From: JACQHM01 sp964535215
GTDB lineage: Bacteria; Methylomirabilota; Methylomirabilia; Methylomirabilales; JACQHM01
Length of the DNA: 64,000 bases
Assembly (NCBI GenBank): GCA_964535215.1
Contig: CAZHST010000007.1
Location: 31,290-95,289, forward strand
Direction of reading: 5' to 3'
Part shown: positions 32,171 to 39,854 of the stretch, one piece after another
Position numbering within the stretch: the first letter of the stretch is position 1
Layout of the letters: each line of letters begins with the position of its first letter
Translations under genes and position numbers: made by a program
Notes under the pieces: generated by a model
Databases searched by the model: none
What the model was told of the DNA's origin: nothing
Seen by the model: the letters and a program-made list of their open reading frames with translations, nothing else

Positions 32171-33040
32171 CTAAAGCACCAGATCGAGGAAGGTGAAGAC
32201 GAAGAGGGCAATGCTCAAGAGACCGTTGGCGGTGAAGAAGGCGGTATCCAGCCTGGCCAGCCCGTACCGGGCAAGGAGCAGGTGCTCGTAGAAGAGGAGA
32301 CCTCCTGCCACCGCCAGACCGATCAGATACAGAGGGCCCAGCCCGGCCAGGGGAAGGAGAAGGGCGAGGAGGAGAAAGGTCAGGAAATGGAGGAGGCGGG
32401 AGACCAGGATCCCCTTTTCAGGGCCAAAGCGGGCTGGGATGGAGTGGAGGCCAACGGTCCGATCGAACTCCACGTCAGCTAGGGCGTAGAGGATATCGAA
32501 GCCTGCCACCCAGAAAAGAACAGCCAGCCCCAGCAGAAAGGGAGGAAAGGCGAACGTCCCCTGGATGGCAATCCAGGCCCCGATGGGGGCACAGGCCAGG
32601 GCCAGTCCCAGAAAGAAGTGGGTCAGGGCAGTGAACCGTTTGGTGTAGGAGTAAAGGGTCACGATCAGGATAGCTAAAGGGGAAAGCTTCAAGGAGAGGG
32701 GGTTTAACCGGTAAGCGGCGAAGATGAACAGGCCGAAGGACGCGAGGGTAAATAAGACCGCCTCCCTGACGGTGAGGAGGCCCCTGGGAAGCGCCCGGTC
32801 TTTCGTCCGGGGATTCAAGGCGTCCAGCCTCCGGTCGGCCAACCGGTTAAAGGCCATGGCCCCGCTTCGGGCCCCCACCATGGCCATCAGGATCCAGAAG
32901 ACCTGTCTCCCGGAGGGGAGGCCCCGGGCCGCCAGGATCATCCCCATGAAGGCGAAGGGGAGGGCGAAGACGGTGTGGGAGAACTTGACGAACTCCAAAA
33001 AGATGGCCGCCTTCTTCAGGGTAGCCGTGACCCTGCTCAT
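32171..33040 (-). CDS. ubiA: UbiA-family prenyltransferase (quinone biosynthesis)
   Basis: The 289-residue membrane protein has both aspartate motifs of the family: NRLADRRLDALNPRTKDR and DILYALADVEFDR. These bind Mg2+ and the polyprenyl diphosphate. It prenylates an aromatic quinone precursor in the membrane. With ubiE overlapping by 4 bp upstream, a ubiquinone (4-hydroxybenzoate) or futalosine-menaquinone (MqnP) role are both possible; sequence alone does not decide. Confidence 0.9.
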   Translation of the reverse strand: MSRVTATLKKAAIFLEFVKFSHTVFALPFAFMGMILAARGLPSGRQVFWILMAMVGARSGAMAFNRLADRRLDALNPRTKDRALPRGLLTVREAVLFTLASFGLFIFAAYRLNPLSLKLSPLAILIVTLYSYTKRFTALTHFFLGLALACAPIGAWIAIQGTFAFPPFLLGLAVLFWVAGFDILYALADVEFDRTVGLHSIPARFGPEKGILVSRLLHFLTFLLLALLLPLAGLGPLYLIGLAVAGGLLFYEHLLLARYGLARLDTAFFTANGLLSIALFVFTFLDLVL

Positions 33041-33729
33041 TTCACCCCGACATGGAGATACACGACCCCCCCGGTGAGGGGCCGAAACGAAACCTCCTGA
33101 AAACCGGCGTTCGAAAGAAGCAAGGCGAGCCCTTCCGGGGAAGGGAATTCCAGGACGGAGGCAGGAAGGTAGGCGTAAGCCGTGGGATGGCCGGAGAAGA
33201 GGTGACCGACTTTGGGGAGGATGGTGTGAAAGTAGAACCGGTAGAGGGTTCCAAAGACCTTCCCTTGAGGGAGGCTGAACTCCAAGAGAACCACTCTCCC
33301 CCCGGCCTTCAAGACCCGGTGAAGCTCCAAGAGAGCCCCCTCCCGGCCCTCGACGTTCCGGATGCCAAAGGCGATCAGGGCCGCATCAAACGTTTTCTCG
33401 GGGAAAGGGAGGGCATCGGCGGAGGCGACCAGGAGCTGGATCTTGCCTTCCAGACCAGCCTTCCAGATCTTCTCCTGGCCCAAAAGGAGCATCTCCTGGC
33501 AGAAATCAACCCCGGCGATCCTGGCATCCGGGCATTGGCGGGCCAGCTCCAAAGCCACGTCGGCTGTCCCGCAGCAGACATCCAGGGCCCATCCGTTTGG
33601 GGGGAGGTGAGCCTCGGCGACGGCCACCCGCCGCCACACTCGATCCCTTCCCAGGCTTAAGAGCCGGTTCAGAAAGTCGTAGCGTGGGGCAATGGCGGCA
33701 AACATCCGCCGGACCTCCTCCCCCCGCAT
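33037..33729 (-). CDS. ubiE: Ubiquinone/menaquinone methyltransferase UbiE/MenG
   Basis: The 230-residue SAM enzyme has FNRLLSLG-type N-terminal residues (YDFLNRLLSLGRDRVWRR), motif I ALDVCCGTADVAL, and the family motif FGIRNVEGREGALLELHRVLKAGG. It C-methylates the prenylated quinone ring, acting after UbiA. The usual motif I GCGTGD is CCGTAD here. It starts 8 bp after the lytic transglycosylase stop. Confidence 0.93.
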   Translation of the reverse strand: MRGEEVRRMFAAIAPRYDFLNRLLSLGRDRVWRRVAVAEAHLPPNGWALDVCCGTADVALELARQCPDARIAGVDFCQEMLLLGQEKIWKAGLEGKIQLLVASADALPFPEKTFDAALIAFGIRNVEGREGALLELHRVLKAGGRVVLLEFSLPQGKVFGTLYRFYFHTILPKVGHLFSGHPTAYAYLPASVLEFPSPEGLALLLSNAGFQEVSFRPLTGGVVYLHVGVK

Positions 33730-33737
33730 CAGCCCCC

Positions 33738-34421
33738 CTAGCCTTGCGGCGTGAAATCCACCCCTTGCATGGCCTGCTCCCTGACCCCAAACCGCTGGGA
33801 TTTCAGGAGGGAGTAGTAGGTCAGGACCTTCGGGACATAGTTGTCTCGATCCCGGAAACCCTTCTGCTTGGCCACCTCCCCATAGTAGTAGACCATGAGG
33901 GCGGTGCGAAGCCCTTTTTTGCCATCTTTCAAGTTGGCCTTCAGATACTTCAAGGCCGAGCTTAAGTTGACGTGGACATCGTAGAGATCGTCAGGCGTTT
34001 CCACCAGCTTTGGATTGATCTGTCTCGCCGTAGCGAACATGACCTGACCAAGCCCCCTGGCGTTCCTGTGGGATCTGGCGACGGTGTTGAACTCCGACTC
34101 GACGGCGATCACGGCAAAGAGCAGGTCAGGATCAACGTCGTATTCCTTGGCCAGGCTGATGATCTTGGCGATGAGGTACCGTCGAAGGTGAGGATCATCC
34201 TTGGTGGCGTCAAATTCTTTCATCATCTCATCGTAAAGGGGATCATAGGCCGAAGCTTGGGCCGCCCGCTCCAAAGCCAGATCCCGTTGAAGCTTCAGGG
34301 TATATCCACCCAAGAGGGTCAAGGCGATGATCAGGATCCCCATCCCGAAGAGGTACCTTCTTCGGGTATGGGTGAGGAGCCTCAACGCATGCTCAGAGAT
34401 CAAGTAGATCTTCCCTCCCAT
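33738..34421 (-). CDS. Lytic transglycosylase with SLT domain
   Basis: The 227-residue protein has one membrane anchor near residues 25-45 and a soluble-lytic-transglycosylase fold. The catalytic Glu is in AVIAVESEFN, followed by ARGLGQVM (family S-x-GLMQ-I/V-M) and a late NYVPKVL motif. It should cleave peptidoglycan glycan strands in the periplasm. The ATG at 34421 follows a GGGAGGAACGC ribosome-binding site. Its leader is unusually long. Confidence 0.88.
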   Translation of the reverse strand: MGGKIYLISEHALRLLTHTRRRYLFGMGILIIALTLLGGYTLKLQRDLALERAAQASAYDPLYDEMMKEFDATKDDPHLRRYLIAKIISLAKEYDVDPDLLFAVIAVESEFNTVARSHRNARGLGQVMFATARQINPKLVETPDDLYDVHVNLSSALKYLKANLKDGKKGLRTALMVYYYGEVAKQKGFRDRDNYVPKVLTYYSLLKSQRFGVREQAMQGVDFTPQG

Positions 34422-34771
34422 CAGCGTTCCTCCCTCATCAACACCCACCGACACTCACCGGTTTTTTGGCCTTGCTTAGCCTCCTTCTTACTTACTTAAG
34501 GGGCGTGACCGCCCGGCCCATCTTTCCCTCAGCCCTCCTCAAACGAAACGGCCCTCAGGTGACCGTTCTCCCGAGGGCCCCTTTCCACACATATAATTTT
34601 TAAGAATTCGTTCCTACACCATGTTCACAGCGATGCTCCCAATTGTCAGGCTATGGAAAAGGGCCTTGAACAATCGAGGGCAAATTAGCAGATTTTCCAC
34701 CCCCTGTCAAGTTTTTTTCCAAGAATTCGTCGAAAACCGTGGAAGTTCCTTCAAAAGCTCATGAATCTGGG
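34422..34771 (-). promoter_or_regulatory. Long structured 5' leader of the lytic transglycosylase gene
   Basis: This 350-bp stretch holds no gene that I can see. A promoter at 34682-34710 would give a leader of about 255 nt. In the transcript GGCCCTC (near 34575) pairs with GAGGGCC (near 34550), and GGGCG-gtca-CGCCC forms a tight hairpin at 34501-34514. I compared it by eye with c-di-GMP, c-di-AMP, cobalamin and guanidine riboswitch patterns and found no match. It may be a regulatory RNA of unknown type. Confidence 0.35.
34682..34710 (-). promoter_or_regulatory. Predicted promoter of the lytic transglycosylase-ubiE-ubiA genes
   Basis: On the minus strand a perfect TTGACA (34705-34710) is followed after 17 bp by TAATTT (34682-34687). 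It opens the run of transglycosylase, ubiE and ubiA, which are spaced by 8 bp and then overlap by 4. Confidence 0.5.
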
Positions 34772-35758
34772 CTAATCGAGGATCACCTTGACCTTTTCCC
34801 CAGCCTTGAGAATGGCATCCTCCTTGAGGCCGTTTAACAGGGCGAGATCCCAGGCTTTGTTCTGGTCCTTTAAGAGTTCCCGGGCGACCTGGGGGAGGCT
34901 CTCCCCTCCTCGGGCTGTGTAGATCTTCAAGCGCTTGTATTCCCCTTTCTCCCCGTAGCGCAGGCCGTCCAGATGGGCCTTATAGGTGTCGGTCTCCACC
35001 TTCCCTTCCCTCCCCTCCGCCGTCAGGAGGTCGGCCAGCGTCTGGGCCTTGACGATCCGCTCGGAGAACTCCGGGTGGGTCGAAAAACCATGGTAGCCTA
35101 ACCCCCGGAGGCGCTCCTTCATCTTCATCTGCCTGAGGAACGAGACCATCTGCCTGGGGTCGTACCCGGCCTTCGTCATGTACCGGAGACCCAAGGTGTC
35201 CGCCTCCAGCTCGAAGTCCCGGCTGTAGCCTAAGAGAAGCATCTGGAAGATCTGGCTCATCAGGAGACCCCACTCGGCCGTATGCTCCCGCCCTCCCGGA
35301 CTGGCAACGATCATTCCCAAGGTCAGGAGCTGGTACCCTAGGGCCCGGGTCAGTTGTTTGGCGGCGTGACGGGCGGTGACATGCCCGAGTTCGTGACCCA
35401 GGACCCCGGCCAGTTGGGCCTCGCTGTTCAGCTCCGCCAGCATCCCCCTGGTGATATAGACATACCCCCCTGGGAGGGCCATAGCGTTTACCTCGGGACT
35501 ATCCAGGATGGTGAACGTGTACCGAAACCCCCGGGATTCCTCCATGGACTGGACCAGACGCTGACCGACGGAGGCGACATAGGCCTCCAGTCTTGGATCC
35601 TCGTAGCGGCCAAACCGCTTCAGGATCTCCTCATTGGCCTGTTGACCGAGGGAAACCTCCTGGGATTCACTGATGATGACCTGGGCCATCCCCAATGCCG
35701 GAGGGAAGATCATCGCTCCGGCCAGGAAGAGGCTTACAAAAAGAGGTTTTTTCACCAT
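34772..35758 (-). CDS. M48 zinc metallopeptidase with LysM-like tail
   Basis: The 328-residue exported protein has a signal peptide, HELGH in GVLGHELGHVTARHAAK (zinc ligands and catalytic Glu), and FELEADTLGLRYM with the third ligand Glu. The last 60 residues (YTARGGESLPQVARELLKDQNKAWDLALLNG) resemble a LysM or BON-type binding module. It belongs to the BepA/YfgC-like group involved in envelope quality control. ATG 35758 and GTG 35761 are both possible starts. It follows the TPR gene within 10 bp. Confidence 0.88.
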   Translation of the reverse strand: MVKKPLFVSLFLAGAMIFPPALGMAQVIISESQEVSLGQQANEEILKRFGRYEDPRLEAYVASVGQRLVQSMEESRGFRYTFTILDSPEVNAMALPGGYVYITRGMLAELNSEAQLAGVLGHELGHVTARHAAKQLTRALGYQLLTLGMIVASPGGREHTAEWGLLMSQIFQMLLLGYSRDFELEADTLGLRYMTKAGYDPRQMVSFLRQMKMKERLRGLGYHGFSTHPEFSERIVKAQTLADLLTAEGREGKVETDTYKAHLDGLRYGEKGEYKRLKIYTARGGESLPQVARELLKDQNKAWDLALLNGLKEDAILKAGEKVKVILD

Positions 35759-35765
35759 CACCCGG

Positions 35766-36362
35766 CTACTCTTTCAGCTTCTTTTCCAAAACCTTGATAT
35801 TCTGCCTGGCCTGCTCGGCCAACTGGCTGTTGGGGCTGAACTTGAGGAACAACCGGTACTGCTTTAAGGCCTTCTGGTAAAGGGCCTTCTCCTCGGTCCC
35901 CAGCTTCGCCTTCGTATGATAGGCCAGGGCGAGATGGAAATGGGCATCGGCAAAGCTGGGGTTCAGTTGGATGGCCTTTTCGTACTCGGCGATGGCCCGA
36001 TCCAGAAACTCAAACATCTGTTCGTGGTAGACAAGACCCAGCTCGTAGTGGGCTTCGGCCCGGGTCAGGGCATCCTGGGGGGGCTTTTTGTCCTGAGCCG
36101 AGGCTTCAAGGCTAAGAGCGAAGAGGCCAAGGGCGATGATCACGCTAAAGCGAAAAGTCCCCTGGCCCTTCGGCCAAATCCCTTTGGGGATCGAAAGACA
36201 GGGCCCGTGCGAAACCTGCCCCGGGTCTCCCTTGGCAAGACCTGGTCGCCGGGTCCAGGCGGGGAAGAGGGACCGGCAGAGACCGGGAAGGAGGCGTGAC
36301 GTACCGCGTAGGCGATTGGGCGTTTGATCCAGCAGTATGATGGAACCTCTTGAGGCTTTCAC
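35766..36362 (-). CDS. TPR-repeat protein, probably exported
   Basis: The C-terminal 110 residues hold two to three TPR units (AHYELGLVYHEQ, AIAEYEKAIQLNPSFADAHFHLALAY, LFLKFSPNSQLAEQ). A hydrophobic segment (VIIALGLFALSLEASAQ) before them looks like a signal peptide. The start is uncertain. An ATG at 36404 lies upstream of the predicted transcription start, so I prefer the GTG at 36362 (GAGG eight bases upstream); the signal-like segment could also begin at a GTG at 36143. It leads into the M48 peptidase gene, a common pairing with BepA-like proteins. Confidence 0.65.
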   Translation of the reverse strand: MKASRGSIILLDQTPNRLRGTSRLLPGLCRSLFPAWTRRPGLAKGDPGQVSHGPCLSIPKGIWPKGQGTFRFSVIIALGLFALSLEASAQDKKPPQDALTRAEAHYELGLVYHEQMFEFLDRAIAEYEKAIQLNPSFADAHFHLALAYHTKAKLGTEEKALYQKALKQYRLFLKFSPNSQLAEQARQNIKVLEKKLKE

Positions 36363-36391
36363 CAAAAGAGCCTCATCCAAAAAGCAGGTAT

Positions 36392-36421
36392 ACAATAGCA
36401 CCATCGGAGGAAGGATGTCAA
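36392..36421 (-). promoter_or_regulatory. Predicted promoter of the TPR-M48 genes
   Basis: On the minus strand TTGACA (36416-36421) and TATTGT (36392-36397) are separated by 18 bp. It is back-to-back with the aroF promoter, with 22 bp between the two -35 boxes. Confidence 0.5.
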
Positions 36422-36443
36422 GGGTGATCGTTCCAGATTTTCC

Positions 36444-36472
36444 TTGACACGCCGGGGAGAGCCTGGTATAAA
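36444..36472 (+). promoter_or_regulatory. Strong predicted promoter of the aroF leader transcript
   Basis: TTGACA (36444-36449, six of six) and TATAAA (36467-36472, five of six) are spaced by exactly 17 bp, the best sigma70 match in the window. Transcription should start near 36479, about 28 nt before the leader peptide. Confidence 0.75.
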
Positions 36473-36506
36473 CCTACTCACCAGTGTTCTCTTGGATGAG
36501 GAAGCG

Positions 36507-36593
36507 ATGAGCCCGGAGAAGAAGCCCTTGGCAGGATCGTTTGGGTCCTATTTTTGGTTTAGGGGCGTCTGCCTCCGGGCTCGCGCCTTGTAA
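36507..36593 (+). CDS. aroF leader peptide rich in Phe, Tyr and Trp
   Basis: A 28-codon frame starts at ATG 36507 with GAGGAAG just upstream and ends at TAA 36591-36593. Residues 12-18 read F-G-S-Y-F-W-F: three Phe, one Tyr and one Trp codon within 21 bases (36540-36560). This is the hallmark of attenuation leader peptides, and the gene behind it makes the first enzyme of aromatic amino acid synthesis. The peptide itself needs no function; ribosome stalling at these codons would sense charged aromatic tRNAs. Confidence 0.8.
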   Translation: MSPEKKPLAGSFGSYFWFRGVCLRARAL

Positions 36594-36633
36594 GGATCGG
36601 TAAAAGACCCGGTCACGCGAGCACGGGGCAGAC
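36510..36633 (+). promoter_or_regulatory. Alternative RNA pairings of the aroF attenuator (regions 1, 2 and 3)
   Basis: Region 1, GAGCCCGGAG (36510-36519), is the exact complement of CTCCGGGCTC (36573-36582). Region 2 (36567-36585) can instead pair with region 3 (36616-36633): GTCTGCC with GGCAGAC and GCTCGCG with CGCGAGC, both perfect. The second pairing occupies the left arm of the terminator. A ribosome held at the aromatic codons (36540-36560) would free region 2 to form this antiterminator. Confidence 0.75.
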
Positions 36634-36657
36634 AGCGGATGCCCCGTGGCTTTTTTT
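36622..36657 (+). terminator. Rho-independent terminator in the aroF leader
   Basis: CACGGGGCA (36622-36630) and TGCCCCGTG (36640-36648) form a perfect 9-bp stem with a 9-nt loop, followed by GC and seven T (36651-36657). It lies between the leader peptide and aroF, so it works as an attenuator rather than a gene end. Confidence 0.85.
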
Positions 36658-36659
36658 GA

Positions 36660-36684
36660 GGCCACGGTGAAAGCGACCGTGGCC
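36660..36684 (+). promoter_or_regulatory. Second hairpin between attenuator and aroF
   Basis: GGCCACGGT (36660-36668) and ACCGTGGCC (36676-36684) form a perfect 9-bp stem with a 7-nt loop, followed by TTAAGCTTTTT and then the aroF ribosome-binding site. Its left arm can also pair with CCGTGGC at 36644-36650, which belongs to the terminator. It may be a second terminator or tune the first. Confidence 0.55.
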
Positions 36685-36706
36685 TTAAGCTTTTTAGGAG
36701 GGAGCG

Positions 36707-37723
36707 ATGATCATTGTGATGCAGTCAGGAGCAACGGAGAAAGAGGTGGAAGAGGTTATCAGCAAGGTGGAGGAGCTTGGCTACCAGCCCCACATCATCC
36801 GGGGGGTGCAGCGGACGGTCATCGGAGCCGTCGGGGATGAGCGGGGGAAGGCCCGGCTCCAGACGTTAGAGGCCCTCCCCGGGGTGGAGAGGGTCGTCCG
36901 GATCCTCCACCCTTTCAAGCTGGCCAGCCGGGAGGTGAAACCTCACAAGACAGTGATCAAAGTAGGGGATGTCGAGATCGGGGCGGACCGGCTGGTGGTC
37001 ATGGCCGGCCCCTGCTCGGTGGAGGGGGAGGCCCAACTCTTGGAGACGGCCCAAGCCGTTAAGGAGGCCGGGGCCAGGATCCTCCGGGGTGGGGCCTTCA
37101 AACCCCGAACCTCCCCCTACTCCTTCCAAGGGATGGAGGAGGAGGGGCTCAAACTCCTGGCATGGGCCCGGGAGGTGACAGGCCTGAAGGTGGTAACCGA
37201 GGTGGTCAATCCAAAGGATGTCCCCCTGGTCGCCGAGTACGCCGATATCCTCCAGATCGGGGCCCGGAACGTTCAGAACTTTGCCCTCTTGAAGGCTGTC
37301 GGGGAGGTGAGGAAGCCGGTCCTCCTGAAGCGGGGGTTCGCCACGACCATTCAGGAGTACCTGATGGCCGCCGAGTACATCCTCTCCCAGGGGAACTACG
37401 AGGTCATCCTCTGCGAGCGGGGGATCCGGACCTTCGAGACCTCCACCCGCTTCACCCTGGACTTAAACGCTGTCCCCGTCCTGAACAAGCTGACGCATCT
37501 TCCGGTCCTCGTGGACCCAAGCCACGGGACCGGCCACTGGGAGTACGTAGCGCCGATGGCCAAGGCAGGGGTGGCCTGCGGGGCCGACGGTCTCCTGATC
37601 GAGGTCCACCCTAAGCCCGAGGAAGCCCTCTCCGACGGGCCCCAGTCCCTGAAACCTGATAAGTTCAAGCAACTGATGGAGGAACTTAAAGTTTTGGCTG
37701 CTGCCCTCGGCCGTCCCCTCTAG
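36707..37723 (+). CDS. aroF: DAHP synthase (3-deoxy-7-phosphoheptulonate synthase), type I-beta with ferredoxin-like domain
   Basis: This enzyme condenses PEP and erythrose-4-phosphate, the first step of the shikimate pathway. Residues 1-70 form the ferredoxin-like regulatory domain found in Thermotoga-type enzymes (MIIVMQSGATEKEVEEV). The barrel follows, with AGPCSVE, GGAFKPRTSPYSFQG, QIGARNVQNF, LLKRG and VDPSHGTGHWEYV. The extra domain usually gives feedback inhibition by Tyr or Phe. A strong ribosome-binding site (AGGAGGGAGCG) precedes the ATG. Transcription is apparently controlled by the attenuator upstream, so enzyme and transcript could both be regulated. Confidence 0.96.
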   Translation: MIIVMQSGATEKEVEEVISKVEELGYQPHIIRGVQRTVIGAVGDERGKARLQTLEALPGVERVVRILHPFKLASREVKPHKTVIKVGDVEIGADRLVVMAGPCSVEGEAQLLETAQAVKEAGARILRGGAFKPRTSPYSFQGMEEEGLKLLAWAREVTGLKVVTEVVNPKDVPLVAEYADILQIGARNVQNFALLKAVGEVRKPVLLKRGFATTIQEYLMAAEYILSQGNYEVILCERGIRTFETSTRFTLDLNAVPVLNKLTHLPVLVDPSHGTGHWEYVAPMAKAGVACGADGLLIEVHPKPEEALSDGPQSLKPDKFKQLMEELKVLAAALGRPL

Positions 37724-37742
37724 GACCGCCTCCCACCTCCGG

Positions 37743-38447
37743 TTACGAGGCGAGGAGCTTGGAGATCCTCGAGAGATCGAGGGCCCCCTCCAGGGAAGGG
37801 AGGGCTTCTTCTCCATCGCGAGGGACGTGAGGGACGATGCCCAAGAGGGGAACGGGGAGGCGGACAAGGAGGGCCTCCAGGTTTGCCTGTTCGGCGTCGC
37901 TGATCGGCCCGGACGGGTGGTTGATGAGGACGCCCAAGACCCCGATCCCGAGATGGAGGGCCCAGCGGACGGTCAGGAGGGTGTGGTTGATCGTCCCGAG
38001 GTTCGCCCGGGTGACGATGAGGGCCGGGATGCCGAGGGTCAAGATGAGGGAGGCGTTATCGGCCTCTCCTGTCAAGGGGACGAGGAGGCCGCCGGCCCCT
38101 TCTACCAGGGTAAGGTCATGCCGTCTGGCGAGGGCGGCATAGGTGTCGCAGATCCTCCGAAGGTCAATGGTGATGCCTTCCCTGGCAGCGGCCACCGCAG
38201 GGGCGGCAGGGAGTTCAAAGGCATACGGGACAATCTCCTCCAGGGGATCCTGGCTCTGGGTCTTCTCCTTGAGGAAGAGGGCATCCTGGGGCAACAGGAG
38301 GCCATCCCGCCGGGGGCAACCGGTTTCAACGGGCTTCATCACCCCCACATTGACCCCCCTCCGACGGAGGAGGGAGGCGAGCAGCCCTCCCACGAAGGTC
38401 TTGCCGACCCCCGTATCTGTCCCCGTGATGAAGAGCCCCTTTCCCAT
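37743..38447 (-). CDS. bioD: Dethiobiotin synthetase
   Basis: BioD closes the ureido ring of dethiobiotin from DAPA, CO2 and ATP. The 234-residue product has the P-loop GTDTGVGKTFVGG, MKPVETGC with the DAPA-contacting Lys, and VEGAGGLLVPL. It is last in the bioB-bioF-bioA-bioD run, 5 bp after bioA, and converges on aroF. Confidence 0.95.
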   Translation of the reverse strand: MGKGLFITGTDTGVGKTFVGGLLASLLRRRGVNVGVMKPVETGCPRRDGLLLPQDALFLKEKTQSQDPLEEIVPYAFELPAAPAVAAAREGITIDLRRICDTYAALARRHDLTLVEGAGGLLVPLTGEADNASLILTLGIPALIVTRANLGTINHTLLTVRWALHLGIGVLGVLINHPSGPISDAEQANLEALLVRLPVPLLGIVPHVPRDGEEALPSLEGALDLSRISKLLAS

Positions 38448-38452
38448 TCCTT

Positions 38453-39844
38453 TCAGGCCGACCCGACTCCAGCCCCTTCAACCTTTGGAAGGGTGGTCAC
38501 AGCCCAGATGGAGGCGTAGACGACGTCCAGGAGGAAGTCCAGTTCGCCATCGGTGATGGAGAGGGGGGGCATGAGGACGATGACATCCCCTAAGGGCCTG
38601 ATGATGACCCCTCTTTTCCTCGCCTCGAGGGTCACCTGGTAACCGATCCGCTTCTCCAGAGGATAGGGTTGCTTCGTCGCCTTCTCCTGGACAAGCTCAA
38701 TCCCCACCATGAGGCCGAGCTGCCGGACATCCCCGACATGGGGGAGGGCCTTGAACCGCTCCAACCCTTTTTGGAGACGGGCGATCTTCGGCGGGAGCTT
38801 CTCCAGGAGTCGTTCCTTCTCGAAGAGCTCCAGGTTGGCCAACGCGGCGGCGCAGGCCAGCGGGTTCCCCGTGAAGGTGTGGCCGTGGAAGAAGGTCTTC
38901 AGCTCCTCATACCGCCCGAGGAAGCCGTCGAAGATCTCCTGGGTGGTCAAGGTGGCGGCTAAAGGGAGGTAGCCGCCGCTTAGACCTTTCGCCACGGCCA
39001 TCAGATCCGGCGTGATCCCTTCATGCTCGCAGGCAAACATCCTCCCCGTTCTTCCAAACCCCGTCGCCACCTCATCGGCGATGAAGAGGACCTCATGGGC
39101 CTTGCAGAGCTCCCAGGCCTCCCGCAAGAACCCCTCCGGGAAGACGATCATCCCGGCTGCCCCCTGGATCATCGGTTCGGCAATGAAGGCGGCCAGCTCC
39201 TCATGGTGCTCCCGGATCGTCTGCCGGAGCTCCCCGATACACTCGACCCCACAATCCGGGTACGTCAAGGTTAAAGGGCAGCGGTAGCAGTAGGGGGCCA
39301 TCACTTGAAAGGCCTCGAAGAGGAGGGGCCTGTAGAGCTTGTGGAAGAGGTCAATCCCGCCCACGCTCACCGCCCCCAACGTGTCGCCGTGGTAGGCGTT
39401 CGTCAGGAAGGCGAACTTCGTCTTCCGGCGATAGCGCCCCCCCTTCTGCTGCCAGTACTGGAAGGCCATCTTCAGGGCGACTTCCACGGCCGTCGCCCCA
39501 TTATCGGAGTAGAAGACCTTGACGAGGCCCTTCGGGGCGATCTGGACGAGCTTCTCGGCCAAGAGGATGGAGGGGACGTTGGCCAAGCCTAAGAGGGTCG
39601 AGTGAGCGATCTTCTCAAGCTGCTCTTGAATGGCCTGATCAATCTCTCGCTTCCTGTGGCCGTGGACGTTGCACCAGAGGGAGGAGACCCCATCCAGGTA
39701 CCGTCGGCCCTCGACATCAATGAGAAAGTTCCCTTCCCCCCGCTCGATGATCAGGGGCTCCTGTTGCAGCCAGTCCCCCATCGGGGTGAAGGGATGCCAG
39801 ACGTAGCGCTTGTCCTTCTCCTGAAGCTCCTTTTTCCACGCCAT
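38453..39844 (-). CDS. bioA: Adenosylmethionine-8-amino-7-oxononanoate aminotransferase
   Basis: BioA uses SAM as amino donor to make 7,8-diaminopelargonic acid. The 463-residue class III aminotransferase has WHPFTPMGDW near the N-terminus, YLDGVSSLWCNVHGH, SDNGATAVEVALKMA, FIADEVATGFGRTG, and the PLP Lys in AVAKGLSGGYLPLAAT. All are standard for BioA rather than other class III enzymes. It is 10 bp downstream of bioF. Confidence 0.96.
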   Translation of the reverse strand: MAWKKELQEKDKRYVWHPFTPMGDWLQQEPLIIERGEGNFLIDVEGRRYLDGVSSLWCNVHGHRKREIDQAIQEQLEKIAHSTLLGLANVPSILLAEKLVQIAPKGLVKVFYSDNGATAVEVALKMAFQYWQQKGGRYRRKTKFAFLTNAYHGDTLGAVSVGGIDLFHKLYRPLLFEAFQVMAPYCYRCPLTLTYPDCGVECIGELRQTIREHHEELAAFIAEPMIQGAAGMIVFPEGFLREAWELCKAHEVLFIADEVATGFGRTGRMFACEHEGITPDLMAVAKGLSGGYLPLAATLTTQEIFDGFLGRYEELKTFFHGHTFTGNPLACAAALANLELFEKERLLEKLPPKIARLQKGLERFKALPHVGDVRQLGLMVGIELVQEKATKQPYPLEKRIGYQVTLEARKRGVIIRPLGDVIVLMPPLSITDGELDFLLDVVYASIWAVTTLPKVEGAGVGSA

Positions 39845-39854
39845 GGTCTCTTGG

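Noticed and set aside
34441..34620. Known riboswitch in the transglycosylase leader
   Set aside because: None of the conserved cores I know for c-di-GMP, c-di-AMP, cobalamin, SAM or guanidine classes could be found by eye.
36363..36404. ATG at 36404 as the start of the TPR protein
   Set aside because: It lies between the -35 and -10 of the predicted promoter, so it would not be transcribed, and it has no ribosome-binding site.
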